Positions 17,940 to 27,261 of a stretch of DNA of 64,000 nucleotides are shown here, in pieces; position 1 is the first letter of the stretch; each line of letters opens with the position of its first letter. The translations under genes were made by a program, and so were the position numbers. The notes under the pieces are model-generated. The model was not told the origin of the DNA. It did no database searches and saw nothing but the letters and a program-made list of their open reading frames with translations. The DNA is from JBGTLU01 sp041743935 (GTDB taxonomy: Bacteria > Bacteroidota > Bacteroidia > Sphingobacteriales > Sphingobacteriaceae), in assembly GCA_041743935.1 (NCBI GenBank), contig JBGTLU010000004.1, positions 1 to 64,000 of the forward strand, in the 5' to 3' direction.

Positions 17940-18170
17940 TTATATAAGATCGTCTATGGATTTCGCCAAAATACGGTCTTTTTCGGTAATTATATCGCCT
18001 GCATCGTGTGTACTTAGTTTTATCACTACTTTGTTATACACGTTGCTCCATTCTGGGTGATGATTCATCTTTTCAGCAATCATGGCTACCTTGGTCATAA
18101 AAGCCCAAGCCTCAATAAAATTTCGGAAGGTAAATTCTTTTACCAGTTTGTTGTTTTTTTCTGTCCACAT
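17940..18170 (-). CDS. phhB: Pterin-4a-carbinolamine dehydratase
   Basis: 76-residue DCoH/PhhB-family enzyme, which dehydrates 4a-hydroxytetrahydrobiopterin formed by aromatic amino acid hydroxylases. Active-site residues appear in KMNHHPEWSNVYNKV (His37, His38, Pro39) and in the STHDAGDIT segment with His55 and Asp59; this is the canonical pattern. The protein is slightly shorter at the N-terminus than typical 95-110-residue homologues, as often seen in Bacteroidota. Located 15 bases after the MmcQ/YjbR gene and 7 before the M14 peptidase gene. Confidence 0.94.
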   Translation of the reverse strand: MWTEKNNKLVKEFTFRNFIEAWAFMTKVAMIAEKMNHHPEWSNVYNKVVIKLSTHDAGDIITEKDRILAKSIDDLI

Positions 18171-18185
18171 AATTTATTTATTACC

Positions 18186-18524
18186 TTATTGTCTTTTACT
18201 TTTAGGAATGGATTCTAACACTAGATCATACGAGTGGTCTATCATTTCCAACAATTGTTTATCGGATAAAAAACCATCCATAAAAACCGTATTCCAGTGT
18301 TTTTTATTCATGTGGTAACCCGCTTGCACTTCGGGGTGTTGCTCTCTTAATGCGATGGCAAGCTCCGGGTCGCATTTTACATTAAATGAGTTAGACTCAC
18401 GAAGACTTATCAAACAGAACATTTTACTATGTACTTTAAAAACCAGTGTGTCTTCATCAAAAGGGAAACCTTCGGTAACATGGGCTTTTGCCAAACAATA
18501 TTCTCTCAACATTTCAATGTGCAT
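18186..18524 (-). CDS. MmcQ/YjbR family protein
   Basis: 112-residue protein of the MmcQ/YjbR (CyaY-like fold) family. It shows the N-terminal LREYCLAKAHVTEGFPFDEDTL-type region, the core FNVKCDPELAIALREQHP, and the late segment GYHMNKKHWNTV, all diagnostic. Members are often annotated as DNA-binding, but the biochemical role is not established. First gene of the minus-strand operon that continues with the pterin dehydratase, M14 peptidase and rhomboid genes; divergent from the large secreted nuclease. Confidence 0.92.
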   Translation of the reverse strand: MHIEMLREYCLAKAHVTEGFPFDEDTLVFKVHSKMFCLISLRESNSFNVKCDPELAIALREQHPEVQAGYHMNKKHWNTVFMDGFLSDKQLLEMIDHSYDLVLESIPKSKRQ

Positions 18525-18596
18525 ATTCTGAAATTGCTAACATTCTCTTAACTTACGAATCTTATTTTTACGAAATTAAATTTAAACAATCAATTC

Positions 18597-21500
18597 ATGA
18601 AGAAAATTTTACTATCCTTTTGCTTGCTGTTCACCATTCTTTTTTCGGCAAGTGCGCAAATCAATATTAACACTGCCAATACCCCTAGACTAGAGAACTT
18701 TAATAGCATGTCTGTATTTACAGATAGTGCCGGTTTGCCTGTTGCACAATATCCTGCCGGTTGGTTGGGATTACGTTTTGATGGCAATGGTACGGTTAAT
18801 GAATTCTTATCTCCCAGAAAATTAGAATCTAATACACAATCCGGGTGGATGTATAGCGCAGGTCCGGAAAGTGTAGATGACCCTAATTTTAATGATAGAG
18901 CTTTAGGTACTTTGGCTTCGGGTACTACTGAGCCACGTTTTGGTGCAAGTTTCAGAAACAGTACCGGTTTTACGGTAAATAGCATTGATTTAATTGGTGT
19001 AATTGAGCAATGGAGAACCGGAACCAGAACCGATGCTTTAGAAATTATAAAATTTGAGTACAGCTTGAATGCAACAAACATCAACGACTTAAATGCGACT
19101 TGGGTAACTTTAAGTGCTTTTGATTTAACCGAAATATTAATTAGTTCTACCACCTCTATAAATGTAAACGGAAACGACCCTGCCAATCGTAAAAACATCT
19201 CGGCTAAAATTGAAGGATTAACCATGGCAAATGGAAGTGTTCTTTGGATACGTTGGACAGATTTTAACGACGTTGGAAGTGATGCTTTATTAGCTATTGA
19301 TGATTTTTCTATCACTTTTAATAGTGCCACAGCAGTGGTTCCTACCATTACCACTAACGAAGCAAACTTAACTTTTCCGGGTTCTACCTTGGTTGGCGAA
19401 CGTAGCGCTAGTTTAAATTATACTTTAAGTGCTAGTAACCTTACCAACGATGTTAGCGTAGCAGTAAGCGGTCCCTTCGAGATTTCTAAAGACAACCAGG
19501 CCTTTGCCAAAAATCTAACGTTTACACCATCCGAATTAAGCAGCAGCAAAACAGTGTTTGTACAATTTGTGCCTACAACAGGTGGTGCTGTAAACGCAAA
19601 TATAGAGCATACTTCAACTGGTGCGGGCAGCAAAAGTGTAGCACTTAGTGCCATTGGAGCAAGCGCCTTTAACCAAAACTTCGATTTATGTACCAGCGAA
19701 CTAGTCGGCGGTTTTACTCAGTTTAGTGTTACTGGCGACCAAGTTTGGGCTTGTACTACCTTTGGGCGTAACTCCAGCAATGGTGTACAAATAAATGGGT
19801 TCAATAATGGTGCTGTATTAAACGAGGATTGGTTCATTTCTCCGGCGTTAAACCTTAGTTCCTTCGTAAACCCAATACTTGGTTTTTGGACGAGAACCCG
19901 TTTTGTAGGGCCAAGCTTAAAACTCATGGTATCTACCAATTACAGCGGCACTGGTAATCCAAACAATGCCACTTGGACCGAATTATCCGGTGGTTTCCCA
20001 GATATTGATAGTGACGTGTTTAAAGAAACCAAAGATATTTCTCTTTCTAACTTTAAAACGGCAAACACGTACATCGCTTTCGTTTATACTTCTAATCCTA
20101 CGGATGGTGCTGCAAGATGGACTCTGGATGATTTTTCGGTGAATGAAGCTGGAACGGCAACCGTAACCACTTCATTTGGTCCTTTAAGTGATTTACATCT
20201 TGGATTTGTACAACATCCAAATGCCACGCCTACAAAATCCTTTACCTTTAATGCAGGCGGATTGTCTAGCAACGTTACGCTAACCGTACCAAATAATTTT
20301 GAGTTATCTAAAAATGGAACCGATTTTAGCCCAAGTTTGGTTTATACTCCAACCGAAGCCGGTACAACTCAAACTGTACAAATTAGATTCAAACCACAAA
20401 TGGGAGTTGAGTCTACATTTAGCACTGGGATACGTTTTACTGCTGATAATTTAGACAAAACACAAGGCTATATTACAGCCAGAAGCATAAACAAAGATAA
20501 AACCCTAGACATTGTAACTTGGAACATTCGCAATTTTGGTACAAGTGGGCAATCTGCTGCAGTAAATAATCAGCAAGTACAAAATGCCAAAACTGTAATA
20601 CAAACTCTGGATGCTGATATTTATTTCTTGCAAGAAATTACTGGTATAACGTTTTTCAACCAACTACTTGCCGAATTACCAGGATACAAAGGCTTTGCTT
20701 CGCCTTTTTATAGCAACCACGCTACCCCACGTGTAACGTCCAATGACCAAAAAGTAGCGTTTATTTACAAAACATCTGTGATTGATTCTATTGGCGGACA
20801 AGCCTTACTGAGTGGCGCCATGAGTATGGAAGGTGTACCAACTAATTTCTGGGCTACTCGTCGTTACCCATATTTGTTTATAGCTGATGCTACCATCAAT
20901 GGTATAACTAAACGATTACATTTAGTAAATGTACATGCAAAAGCAAATGAATCTGGATCTCAGGCTTTGGATGCTTATAATAGAAGAAAATTTGATGTAA
21001 AAGTTCTAAAAGATACGCTAGATGCCATGTATGGTAATGCCAATATTATTTTTGCAGGCGATTATAACGATGACGTAGATTTTACGGTTGCATCCATTAC
21101 TTCTACCACAGAATCTACCTATAAAAACTTTGCTGATGATATCACTAATTATCGCATTTTAACCAAAGTTCTAAGCGAAAATGGGTTGAGAAGTTTTACT
21201 TCTATGGAAAACATGATAGACCACATTTCTGTATCCAATGAACTTTTTGACCAAATCTCTCCAGGTTCGCCCAGAGTAGTCATCCCATTTAATTTGGTAA
21301 CCAATTATGCCAGTTCCACTTCCGATCATATTCCGGTAAAAGCAAGTCTTAATTTTTCTAATACCACTTCGGTACGTAGCAATAAGGCAAGCATAGATTT
21401 ACGATTGATTCCAAATCCGGTGTCGGATAGAGTACGAGTTCAATTACCAACTGAGTTCACCACCTCCAACGTAAAGTTATCTGTTTACACCATAGATGGT

Positions 21501-21644
21501 AAACTTGTTATGGAGACTGAAGGTAACCGTAATGCTGTAGAAACCTCCTTGAATGCACAATTGAATGAATTAAACTCCGGTATTTACTTTGTAAAATTAG
21601 AAGGCAAAGATTTTACCGCACAAACTAAATTGATTAAACAGTAG
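18597..21644 (+). CDS. Secreted endonuclease/exonuclease/phosphatase-domain protein, T9SS cargo
   Basis: 1015-residue multidomain protein. In order: signal peptide (ends SASAQ); beta-sandwich N-terminal domain; Ig-like repeat (about 245-355); choice-of-anchor J-like jelly roll (about 360-520, NFDLCTSELVGGF through WTLDDFSV); another Ig-like repeat; an endonuclease/exonuclease/phosphatase domain (about 635-925) with VTWNIRNFG, DADIYFLQEI, VNVHAKA, IIFAGDYND and the terminal SDHIPVKA; and a type A T9SS sorting domain (IPNPVSD, then GIYFVKLEG). Predicted to be exported and attached to, or released from, the surface as a nuclease or phosphodiesterase. A hairpin terminator follows. Confidence 0.92.
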   Translation: MKKILLSFCLLFTILFSASAQININTANTPRLENFNSMSVFTDSAGLPVAQYPAGWLGLRFDGNGTVNEFLSPRKLESNTQSGWMYSAGPESVDDPNFNDRALGTLASGTTEPRFGASFRNSTGFTVNSIDLIGVIEQWRTGTRTDALEIIKFEYSLNATNINDLNATWVTLSAFDLTEILISSTTSINVNGNDPANRKNISAKIEGLTMANGSVLWIRWTDFNDVGSDALLAIDDFSITFNSATAVVPTITTNEANLTFPGSTLVGERSASLNYTLSASNLTNDVSVAVSGPFEISKDNQAFAKNLTFTPSELSSSKTVFVQFVPTTGGAVNANIEHTSTGAGSKSVALSAIGASAFNQNFDLCTSELVGGFTQFSVTGDQVWACTTFGRNSSNGVQINGFNNGAVLNEDWFISPALNLSSFVNPILGFWTRTRFVGPSLKLMVSTNYSGTGNPNNATWTELSGGFPDIDSDVFKETKDISLSNFKTANTYIAFVYTSNPTDGAARWTLDDFSVNEAGTATVTTSFGPLSDLHLGFVQHPNATPTKSFTFNAGGLSSNVTLTVPNNFELSKNGTDFSPSLVYTPTEAGTTQTVQIRFKPQMGVESTFSTGIRFTADNLDKTQGYITARSINKDKTLDIVTWNIRNFGTSGQSAAVNNQQVQNAKTVIQTLDADIYFLQEITGITFFNQLLAELPGYKGFASPFYSNHATPRVTSNDQKVAFIYKTSVIDSIGGQALLSGAMSMEGVPTNFWATRRYPYLFIADATINGITKRLHLVNVHAKANESGSQALDAYNRRKFDVKVLKDTLDAMYGNANIIFAGDYNDDVDFTVASITSTTESTYKNFADDITNYRILTKVLSENGLRSFTSMENMIDHISVSNELFDQISPGSPRVVIPFNLVTNYASSTSDHIPVKASLNFSNTTSVRSNKASIDLRLIPNPVSDRVRVQLPTEFTTSNVKLSVYTIDGKLVMETEGNRNAVETSLNAQLNELNSGIYFVKLEGKDFTAQTKLIKQ

Positions 21645-21650
21645 AAATTG

Positions 21651-21690
21651 TTTAAACATAGGCGAAGTAAATACTTCGCCTATGTTTAAA
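21651..21690 (+). terminator. Perfect inverted repeat after the nuclease gene
   Basis: 19-bp arms (21651-21669 and 21672-21690) with a 2-nt centre, seven bases after the stop codon. Strong hairpin but no long U-run follows, so it may terminate in both directions or act as a 3' stabiliser. Confidence 0.65.
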
Positions 21691-21759
21691 TTCGAAAATT
21701 AGTTAAAATCAACATAAAACATAATTATCACATCAGTACTAACATTAATCTTAAAAAGT

Positions 21760-23109
21760 ATGAAAAAAATTTACGCCATTTTAGTCTTCGTGTGTTTTAC
21801 AACATTTTCATGGGCACAATTTACTATTGACCGTGTTGTAGTTTTACGAGTTGGAAACGGTGAAGCGGCATTATCCAATGCTTCAACCCCTGTTTTTTTA
21901 GAAGAATACAGTAAAACCGGTATGAAAACATTTCAATTGGCTTTGCCTATTCAAAATACAGCTAATCAACGTGCATTTACTGTACAAGGTTCTTCTACCG
22001 CCGAAGGGCAACTAACTCTTTCTGCCAATAAAAAGTTTTTGGTTATAGCTGGTTACGACACCATTCCTGGAGTTGCAAGCATCTCGGGTACAGCTTCTAC
22101 TCTTGTTAAAAGGAAATTAGTGGTGGTAAATAAACAAGCTGAAATTAATTCGCAAACTGTTTTTACTGATGCATACAGTGGTGGAAATATTAGAGGCGGT
22201 GTTATAAATGACGATAAAAGCATGGTATGGACTGCGGGCACTTCTGGAGGTACAAACAATGGGGTAAGAACTGCGCCTTTCGGAGTTACGGGAAGTTCAG
22301 TTAGATTAAACTCTGAATTAACAAACATCAGAACGGTACATATTTTTGATGGAGAATTATATGTAACTGCACAATCAGGAAGTTTTAGAATAGCTAAAGT
22401 TGGCTCACAAATACCTACTACAGAGGGTGCCGCTATAGTAAATTTACCTGGTACTCCAAATGCTACCATTTCTCCGTATGGACTAATTATGTTTGATACA
22501 AATGAAAGTATTCCTGGAGTAGATTTATTTTATTATGCAGACGATAGAGCTGTGGCTAGCGGCGGAGGAATCTACAAATTTGCTTTCGATGGAACTAATT
22601 GGATTGCCAAAGGATCTTATAATAACCCAGCTAGAGGTCTGACTGGAGAAATAATTGATGGTAAACCCCGCTTATATATAACTACATCCCCATCAAGTGC
22701 AAATCATTTAGTTGCCTTCACGGACAATGCCGTTGCAACAGCAGATATCATGGCAGCTAATATTGATACACTAGGTCAGGCACCAGCAAATACAGCTTTT
22801 AGAGGTGTAGCTCTTAGTCCAGAAGTAGATGATTCACCTATTACATCTGTGAATTTTAAAGAATCAAATCAGAAGTTATTCATTAAATATATAAATGAAC
22901 AAATTTTTGCTGAGTATCATTCTCTTCGCAGTGGTAATGCAACGTTAGAAATCATAGACATTACGGGCAAAGTGATTTCAACGGAAAGTATTAGACTAGA
23001 ATCTGGTCAAAACATAATCCCAATAGGTTCATCCATATTAGTAAGTGGAGTTAATTTTATAGTGATTAAAAACGGCGATGAACGTTTTGTGAGAAAAATC
23101 ATACAATAG
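21760..23109 (+). CDS. Secreted protein with T9SS-type C-terminal domain
   Basis: 449 residues: signal peptide ending FSWAQ, then a repetitive beta-strand region (about 25-360) with propeller-like spacing (for example SISGTASTLVKRKLVVVN and YADDRAVASGGGIYKF), and a C-terminal sorting-like domain (TLEIIDITGKVISTES ... FVRKIIQ). No catalytic motif was recognised. Follows the large nuclease after a terminator-like hairpin and probably has its own promoter. Predicted extracellular or surface-attached; function unknown. Confidence 0.82.
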   Translation: MKKIYAILVFVCFTTFSWAQFTIDRVVVLRVGNGEAALSNASTPVFLEEYSKTGMKTFQLALPIQNTANQRAFTVQGSSTAEGQLTLSANKKFLVIAGYDTIPGVASISGTASTLVKRKLVVVNKQAEINSQTVFTDAYSGGNIRGGVINDDKSMVWTAGTSGGTNNGVRTAPFGVTGSSVRLNSELTNIRTVHIFDGELYVTAQSGSFRIAKVGSQIPTTEGAAIVNLPGTPNATISPYGLIMFDTNESIPGVDLFYYADDRAVASGGGIYKFAFDGTNWIAKGSYNNPARGLTGEIIDGKPRLYITTSPSSANHLVAFTDNAVATADIMAANIDTLGQAPANTAFRGVALSPEVDDSPITSVNFKESNQKLFIKYINEQIFAEYHSLRSGNATLEIIDITGKVISTESIRLESGQNIIPIGSSILVSGVNFIVIKNGDERFVRKIIQ

Positions 23110-23127
23110 TAAACTATCTCATTACAC

Positions 23128-23167
23128 AAAGGCAAGTTGTAAACTTACAACTTGCCTTTGCTTTTTT
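23128..23167 (+). terminator. Rho-independent terminator
   Basis: 15-bp perfect stem (23128-23142 with 23145-23159, AAAGGCAAGTTGTAA and its complement) followed by GCTTTTTT. It lies 18 bases after the stop of the T9SS-type gene and separates it from the oppositely oriented tRNA. Confidence 0.85.
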
Positions 23168-23168
23168 G

Positions 23169-23240
23169 TAGCCCCGACAGGAATCGAACCTGTATCTAAA
23201 GTTTAGGAAACTTCTATTCTATCCATTGAACTACGGGGCC
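23169..23240 (-). tRNA. tRNA-Arg (anticodon CCU)
   Basis: Full cloverleaf on the minus strand: acceptor GGCCCCG pairing with CGGGGCT (G-U at the end), D arm GTTC/GAAT, anticodon stem GAAGT/ACTTT with loop TTCCTAA (anticodon CCT at 23205-23207), T arm ACAGG-TTCGATT-CCTGT and discriminator A. CCA is not encoded. Reads AGG codons. Confidence 0.96.
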
Positions 23241-23245
23241 AATTA

Positions 23246-23653
23246 CTAATTAAGCCATTTTACAATCAAAAATCCAGAGGCGCTTACCGTTGCAGTAAGT
23301 ACAGCCCCCCAAATAATATCAATAAAAACAATGGCAATGGGCCAGTTTTTTAAGGTAGCTAAATTGGTTAAATCATAAGTGGCATAGGTGAAAAATCCGA
23401 ACAGTGCACCCATAACTATGGCGTGTTGTAGTGATTTTTTTTCAACCGCAGGCATCACACAAAAAATAAAAATACCCACTATAAATAGCAGATAAAAAAT
23501 AATAGCTGCTTTCCAGTTTATGGTATCCGAAATAAATGACGATAAATATTTGCTGTATAAGTTTTTGGCTATTACGCCTAACCAAAGTAAATCTATCACC
23601 ATAAAAACAAAGAAAGTGAGCACGTAGCTCATGATAAGTTTAGTTACAGGCAT
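23246..23653 (-). CDS. DUF2177 family membrane protein
   Basis: 135 residues with four predicted membrane helices. The family signature is visible: FMVIDLLWLG in the first helix and the segment GALFGFFTYATYDLTNLATLKNWP in the third region. Function of DUF2177 is unknown. The end lies five bases upstream of the tRNA-Arg gene on the same strand. Confidence 0.9.
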   Translation of the reverse strand: MPVTKLIMSYVLTFFVFMVIDLLWLGVIAKNLYSKYLSSFISDTINWKAAIIFYLLFIVGIFIFCVMPAVEKKSLQHAIVMGALFGFFTYATYDLTNLATLKNWPIAIVFIDIIWGAVLTATVSASGFLIVKWLN

Positions 23654-23821
23654 ACGGATTATGGTTTAATTTTTATTCATTCTTAGGAACACGAATATAC
23701 AAGGTATTTGCTATCTGTTAGTAACGAGCATTTTTATTAACTATTTTTTAAATTTATTGCGTACAAAATGCTTTGGTTGTTTATTTTTTTTATTTTAGTT
23801 GAGGATAGAAATGGTTAAATA

Positions 23822-24475
23822 GTGGAAGATACAACAGAAAATCCCCAGATAAGAATTCTATTGGTAGATGATCATCAAATCGTACTAGATGGGCTTAAAG
23901 CACTATTACGTAAAGAAAATCAATTAAACATACTTGCTGAAGCATCTACCGGCGAAGAAGCATTGCAGATTTTAGAAACCACAACCTTTGATTTAATAAT
24001 TACAGACATTAGCATGCCTGGTTTGTCAGGCTTAGAATTGACAAAACAAGTAAAAAAGAAATACCCTCAAATTAAAATATTAGTACTTACCATGTACAAT
24101 GAAGAATCGGTAATCGAAGAAATTTTACATGCCGAAGCCGAAGGGTACATTCTTAAAAATACGAATAAAGCAGAATTACTTGCTTCAATATCTAAGTTAA
24201 TGGATGGCGGAACCTATTATAGTCCTGCCGTATTGCAAACATTAAAAAACTCCAACAAGAACCTAAATAATATAAACACAAGGCATTTAACCGAACGAGA
24301 AGTAGAAATTATTCAATTAATAGTGCAAGAATATTCTACAAAACAAATTGCAGATAAACTTTTTATAAGTCCGCGCACAGTAGAGACTCATCGAAAAAAC
24401 ATCATAGATAAAACCGGAGTTCAATCCATTGTAGGTTTAATTAAATATGCTTTTCATCACGCTTTAGTTGTTTGA
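23822..24475 (+). CDS. NarL/LuxR-type response regulator
   Basis: 217 residues: receiver domain with acidic pair Asp16/Asp17 (LLVDDHQ), phospho-acceptor Asp62 (IITDISMPG), the Thr of VLTMYNEES and the conserved Lys of YILKNT; then a LuxR-type helix-turn-helix (about 155-205; LTEREVEIIQLI and SPRTVETHRKNI). A two-component DNA-binding regulator whose kinase is not adjacent. It starts with GTG at 23822: an in-frame stop lies two codons upstream and no ATG is available near the receiver N-terminus. A 3-codon ATG-GTT-AAA-TAG mini-ORF overlaps the start (TAGTG). Confidence 0.93.
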   Translation: MEDTTENPQIRILLVDDHQIVLDGLKALLRKENQLNILAEASTGEEALQILETTTFDLIITDISMPGLSGLELTKQVKKKYPQIKILVLTMYNEESVIEEILHAEAEGYILKNTNKAELLASISKLMDGGTYYSPAVLQTLKNSNKNLNNINTRHLTEREVEIIQLIVQEYSTKQIADKLFISPRTVETHRKNIIDKTGVQSIVGLIKYAFHHALVV

Positions 24476-24562
24476 TTATATGCCATTAATTTTATCGTGG
24501 CATGATATTCGTTTGGTTGGGTTTGTCTGATAAAAATAACAGACAAATTTAATTTAGAATAT

Positions 24563-25072
24563 ATGAAATCAAATCTATTAAAAGTGCTAACGGTAGCATG
24601 TTTTACTGCCATTAGTGTATTAAATGCCAACAACTTACAAGCACAAAGTAAATCCATTAGTGTAGGCTTAGGTGTAGATCTAGCATTACCTACAGAAACC
24701 AATACCATTACAGATTTTGTATTGGGCGGTACATTAAGAGGTCAATATAATTTCGATCCTAAAGTTTCTGCAACGCTTACCTCTGGTTATTATCATTATT
24801 TTAATACCAACCCAATTATAGATCGCGGACAAATTCCGGTAAAAGGAGGTATTAAATATTTTGCAGGAGATAATCTTTATTTCATGGGCGAAATAGGTGC
24901 TGGTTTTTTTACAAGATCTAACGGGCAAACTGCATTTATTTATGCACCAGCTATTGGTTATGCTAGTACAAACATCGATTTATCTCTACGTTATGAAGCT
25001 AGCGCAATACAAGGCGGAACCACAGGTTTTGTTGCCTTACGTTTTGCTTACGGAACCTTATTTAAGTTATAG
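24563..25072 (+). CDS. Small outer-membrane beta-barrel-like protein
   Basis: 169 residues with a signal peptide ending LQAQ. The mature part has regular amphipathic strands (SISVGLGVDLALP, TLRGQYNFDPKVSATLTSG, IDLSLRYEAS) and ends with aromatic Tyr/Phe-rich strands and FKL, as expected of an 8-stranded barrel. No specific family was recognised. Followed by a good terminator at 25102-25138. Confidence 0.8.
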   Translation: MKSNLLKVLTVACFTAISVLNANNLQAQSKSISVGLGVDLALPTETNTITDFVLGGTLRGQYNFDPKVSATLTSGYYHYFNTNPIIDRGQIPVKGGIKYFAGDNLYFMGEIGAGFFTRSNGQTAFIYAPAIGYASTNIDLSLRYEASAIQGGTTGFVALRFAYGTLFKL

Positions 25073-25101
25073 AGTTTAGAATCTACCTTTAGAAAAAACC
25101 A

Positions 25102-25138
25102 ATCCCGCCTTAAAAGCAATTTTTTGGTGGGATTTTTT
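25102..25138 (+). terminator. Rho-independent terminator
   Basis: Stem ATCCCGCC (25102-25109) with GGTGGGAT (25126-25133, one G-U pair) followed directly by a T-run. It lies 30 bases after the barrel protein stop. Confidence 0.8.
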
Positions 25139-25164
25139 ATAAGTAAAAATACCTAGTACTACGG

Positions 25165-25196
25165 ATTGACTATTAATTCTCTGTCATATAGCTTTG
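25165..25196 (+). promoter_or_regulatory. Bacteroidota-type promoter
   Basis: ATTG (25165-25168), 20-base spacer, TAGCTTTG (25189-25196; full match to TAnnTTTG). It lies 20 bases before the ATG of the PQQ-like propeller gene and downstream of a terminator. Confidence 0.5.
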
Positions 25197-25215
25197 ACTT
25201 ATAAACTAATAAGTC

Positions 25216-27084
25216 ATGAAATCAATCCTTAAAACCATTTTACTTATATTGCTCATGAGCAGTATAAGTTTACCAACTTTTGCTTCAGATCCTATCTGGA
25301 GCATCAAGTTTAACTCAAGCATTAACTGGAAAAAAATCACACCAGCTGGTATAATGGTGGTAAGCACCAACGATGCACTGTACGGAATTGACCCTGAAAC
25401 GGGAAAAGAAATTTGGAAAATAGAATCTTTGAGTAAAATTCTTGAGGATAGGTATGAAGAAATTATAAACTCGCCCTATATCGCTATAACAGAAGTTACC
25501 ATGGCCAAACAAGAGCACATTATCCTGAATGTTTTAAATGGTAGCGTAGTATGTAACTCTAAAGATTTAGGTTTTAATACCATAACTGGCAGATTAGAAA
25601 TACCACCTTTGGGCGCCATGTTATTTTTTGGGATGAATAAAAAATCAAAACCCATGATGATGTTGATAGACATGACCACCGGAAAACCAAGATGGGAACG
25701 TGAAATGGAAAAAATAAATCCCATTCGTGAATTTCCGGCTGCCAATATTTTTGTAGTAGAAGAAGATTTCTTGTTCACCACCTCCAAAGGAATTTATCGT
25801 ATAAATGGTAAATCAGGTGAAATCGTTTGGGAAATTGAGCAAAAAAGCCCTAGTCCTGTACCCGAAATGGGTGGCCCAAAAGGGACTAAATTTACTGGTA
25901 GATATACCAAAACTGCCCAAATACGTGCAAGTAATGATGAGTCTAGAATTATTTTTTCTAACCAAAATTATTTGAACTCCTTTAATATTAAAGATGGTTC
26001 CTCTGCTTGGGCAACTCCAGTAACTGTAGATGGAGAAATCACTCATTTTTCTTACGATACCAGAGGAGCATTAATTGCAACTGGTGGTAAAAAACCCGAA
26101 ATCAATTTGTTTGATTATGCTACCGGAGCACGTAAATGGGGTAAAGACGGCCCTAAACTATTAGGCGGAGTAGTATTTATGTCATATAGTGACAAAGGTT
26201 TAATTGTTTCTATGGAAACAGCCAAAGGAAAAAATTCCATCACCATTTTAGATTTCGAAACCGGAAATCCGGTAATTAATAAGGCATTAAAAGTAGACGG
26301 ACAAATTTTAAACCTAGAGTTGGCAAACAACGCATTATTCTATCGTACAACCGAAGAAATGAATTTTGTGAGCATAGAAACTGGTACAGCTATAGGGAAA
26401 CCAACCAATTTTAAAGCGGGTAGTGTAGCAGATTATTTTGACCAAGGGATGTATATTTTTGCCGGAGGCGTATTATTTAATGCTGATTTTAAAGCCAATA
26501 AAATTGATGATTTTACCAAAGGCAAATTAAAACTACAAGGCAAAGAAGTTCCAGACCAATTGCAGGTAAGGAACGGAAACATCATGCTTGCATCTAGTCA
26601 AAACATTGTATTATTTGATAAAAATGGCAACGAGTTAGCAAATGAATATTACGAAGCACCTGGGCAAAGTATGTTTGCTAAAATTGCAGCAGGAGTATTG
26701 GCAGTAGGTTCTATGGCATTAGCCATGGGCGCTGCTATGCAAGCAGGCTTAAATAGTACTACCGGAGGTGGTTATACAGATTATGGCCGACAAATGAAAA
26801 TTCAACAAGATGGTTGGACCAATATTGCCGATGCCAGTTTTAGTGCCATGAACAAACGATTTAAAGCAACGGCTAGCTCCCAAAATTACATCACCATGCT
26901 TACAGCTAAAGCAAACAGCGGAGGCAAAAACGGGATAGGTTTAGTTAAAGTAAACAAAGATACTGGCAAAACGGATAAGCAAATAGTGTTGGGTACCAAA
27001 GACCCAGATTATGAGGTAGATGAATACGGTAATGTGCTTTATTTCCTACCATCTAAAAATGAATTAGTTTGTTATGCCTTTTAA
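25216..27084 (+). CDS. PQQ-binding-like beta-propeller repeat protein, exported
   Basis: 622 residues with a signal peptide ending PTFAS. Repeated propeller-blade motifs of the PQQ/BamB type recur through the protein: DPETGKEIWKIE, MTTGKPRWERE, NGKSGEIVWEIE, IKDGSSAWATP and others. A glycine/alanine-rich segment (about 495-520, GVLAVGSMALAMGAAMQAG) interrupts the last third and could be membrane-interacting. Such propellers often scaffold interactions in the periplasm; no enzymatic active site is evident. Stands alone between two terminators. Confidence 0.85.
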   Translation: MKSILKTILLILLMSSISLPTFASDPIWSIKFNSSINWKKITPAGIMVVSTNDALYGIDPETGKEIWKIESLSKILEDRYEEIINSPYIAITEVTMAKQEHIILNVLNGSVVCNSKDLGFNTITGRLEIPPLGAMLFFGMNKKSKPMMMLIDMTTGKPRWEREMEKINPIREFPAANIFVVEEDFLFTTSKGIYRINGKSGEIVWEIEQKSPSPVPEMGGPKGTKFTGRYTKTAQIRASNDESRIIFSNQNYLNSFNIKDGSSAWATPVTVDGEITHFSYDTRGALIATGGKKPEINLFDYATGARKWGKDGPKLLGGVVFMSYSDKGLIVSMETAKGKNSITILDFETGNPVINKALKVDGQILNLELANNALFYRTTEEMNFVSIETGTAIGKPTNFKAGSVADYFDQGMYIFAGGVLFNADFKANKIDDFTKGKLKLQGKEVPDQLQVRNGNIMLASSQNIVLFDKNGNELANEYYEAPGQSMFAKIAAGVLAVGSMALAMGAAMQAGLNSTTGGGYTDYGRQMKIQQDGWTNIADASFSAMNKRFKATASSQNYITMLTAKANSGGKNGIGLVKVNKDTGKTDKQIVLGTKDPDYEVDEYGNVLYFLPSKNELVCYAF

Positions 27085-27112
27085 CTAACAAATCAATTTA
27101 TATAGTTTACTT

Positions 27113-27148
27113 GGTTTAGCCTCGCAATTTTGTGAGGCTAAACCTTTT
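27113..27148 (+). terminator. Rho-independent terminator
   Basis: Stem GGTTTAGCCTC (27113-27123) with GAGGCTAAACC (27134-27144), extendable inward by three pairs, followed by TTTTG. 28 bases after the propeller protein stop. Confidence 0.8.
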
Positions 27149-27261
27149 GTAGTCATACCTCTTTTTTAAATAAATTAGAGGCAATACATTTTATACTATA
27201 CATTTACGTTTACATTTAACATATCACACAAAAAAGGTATGATTTGTGTTAAAGTTAGAAT

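Noticed and set aside
18590..19354. 254-residue antisense ORF over the secreted nuclease
   Set aside because: It lies entirely within a gene with signal peptide and clear domains; no family features.
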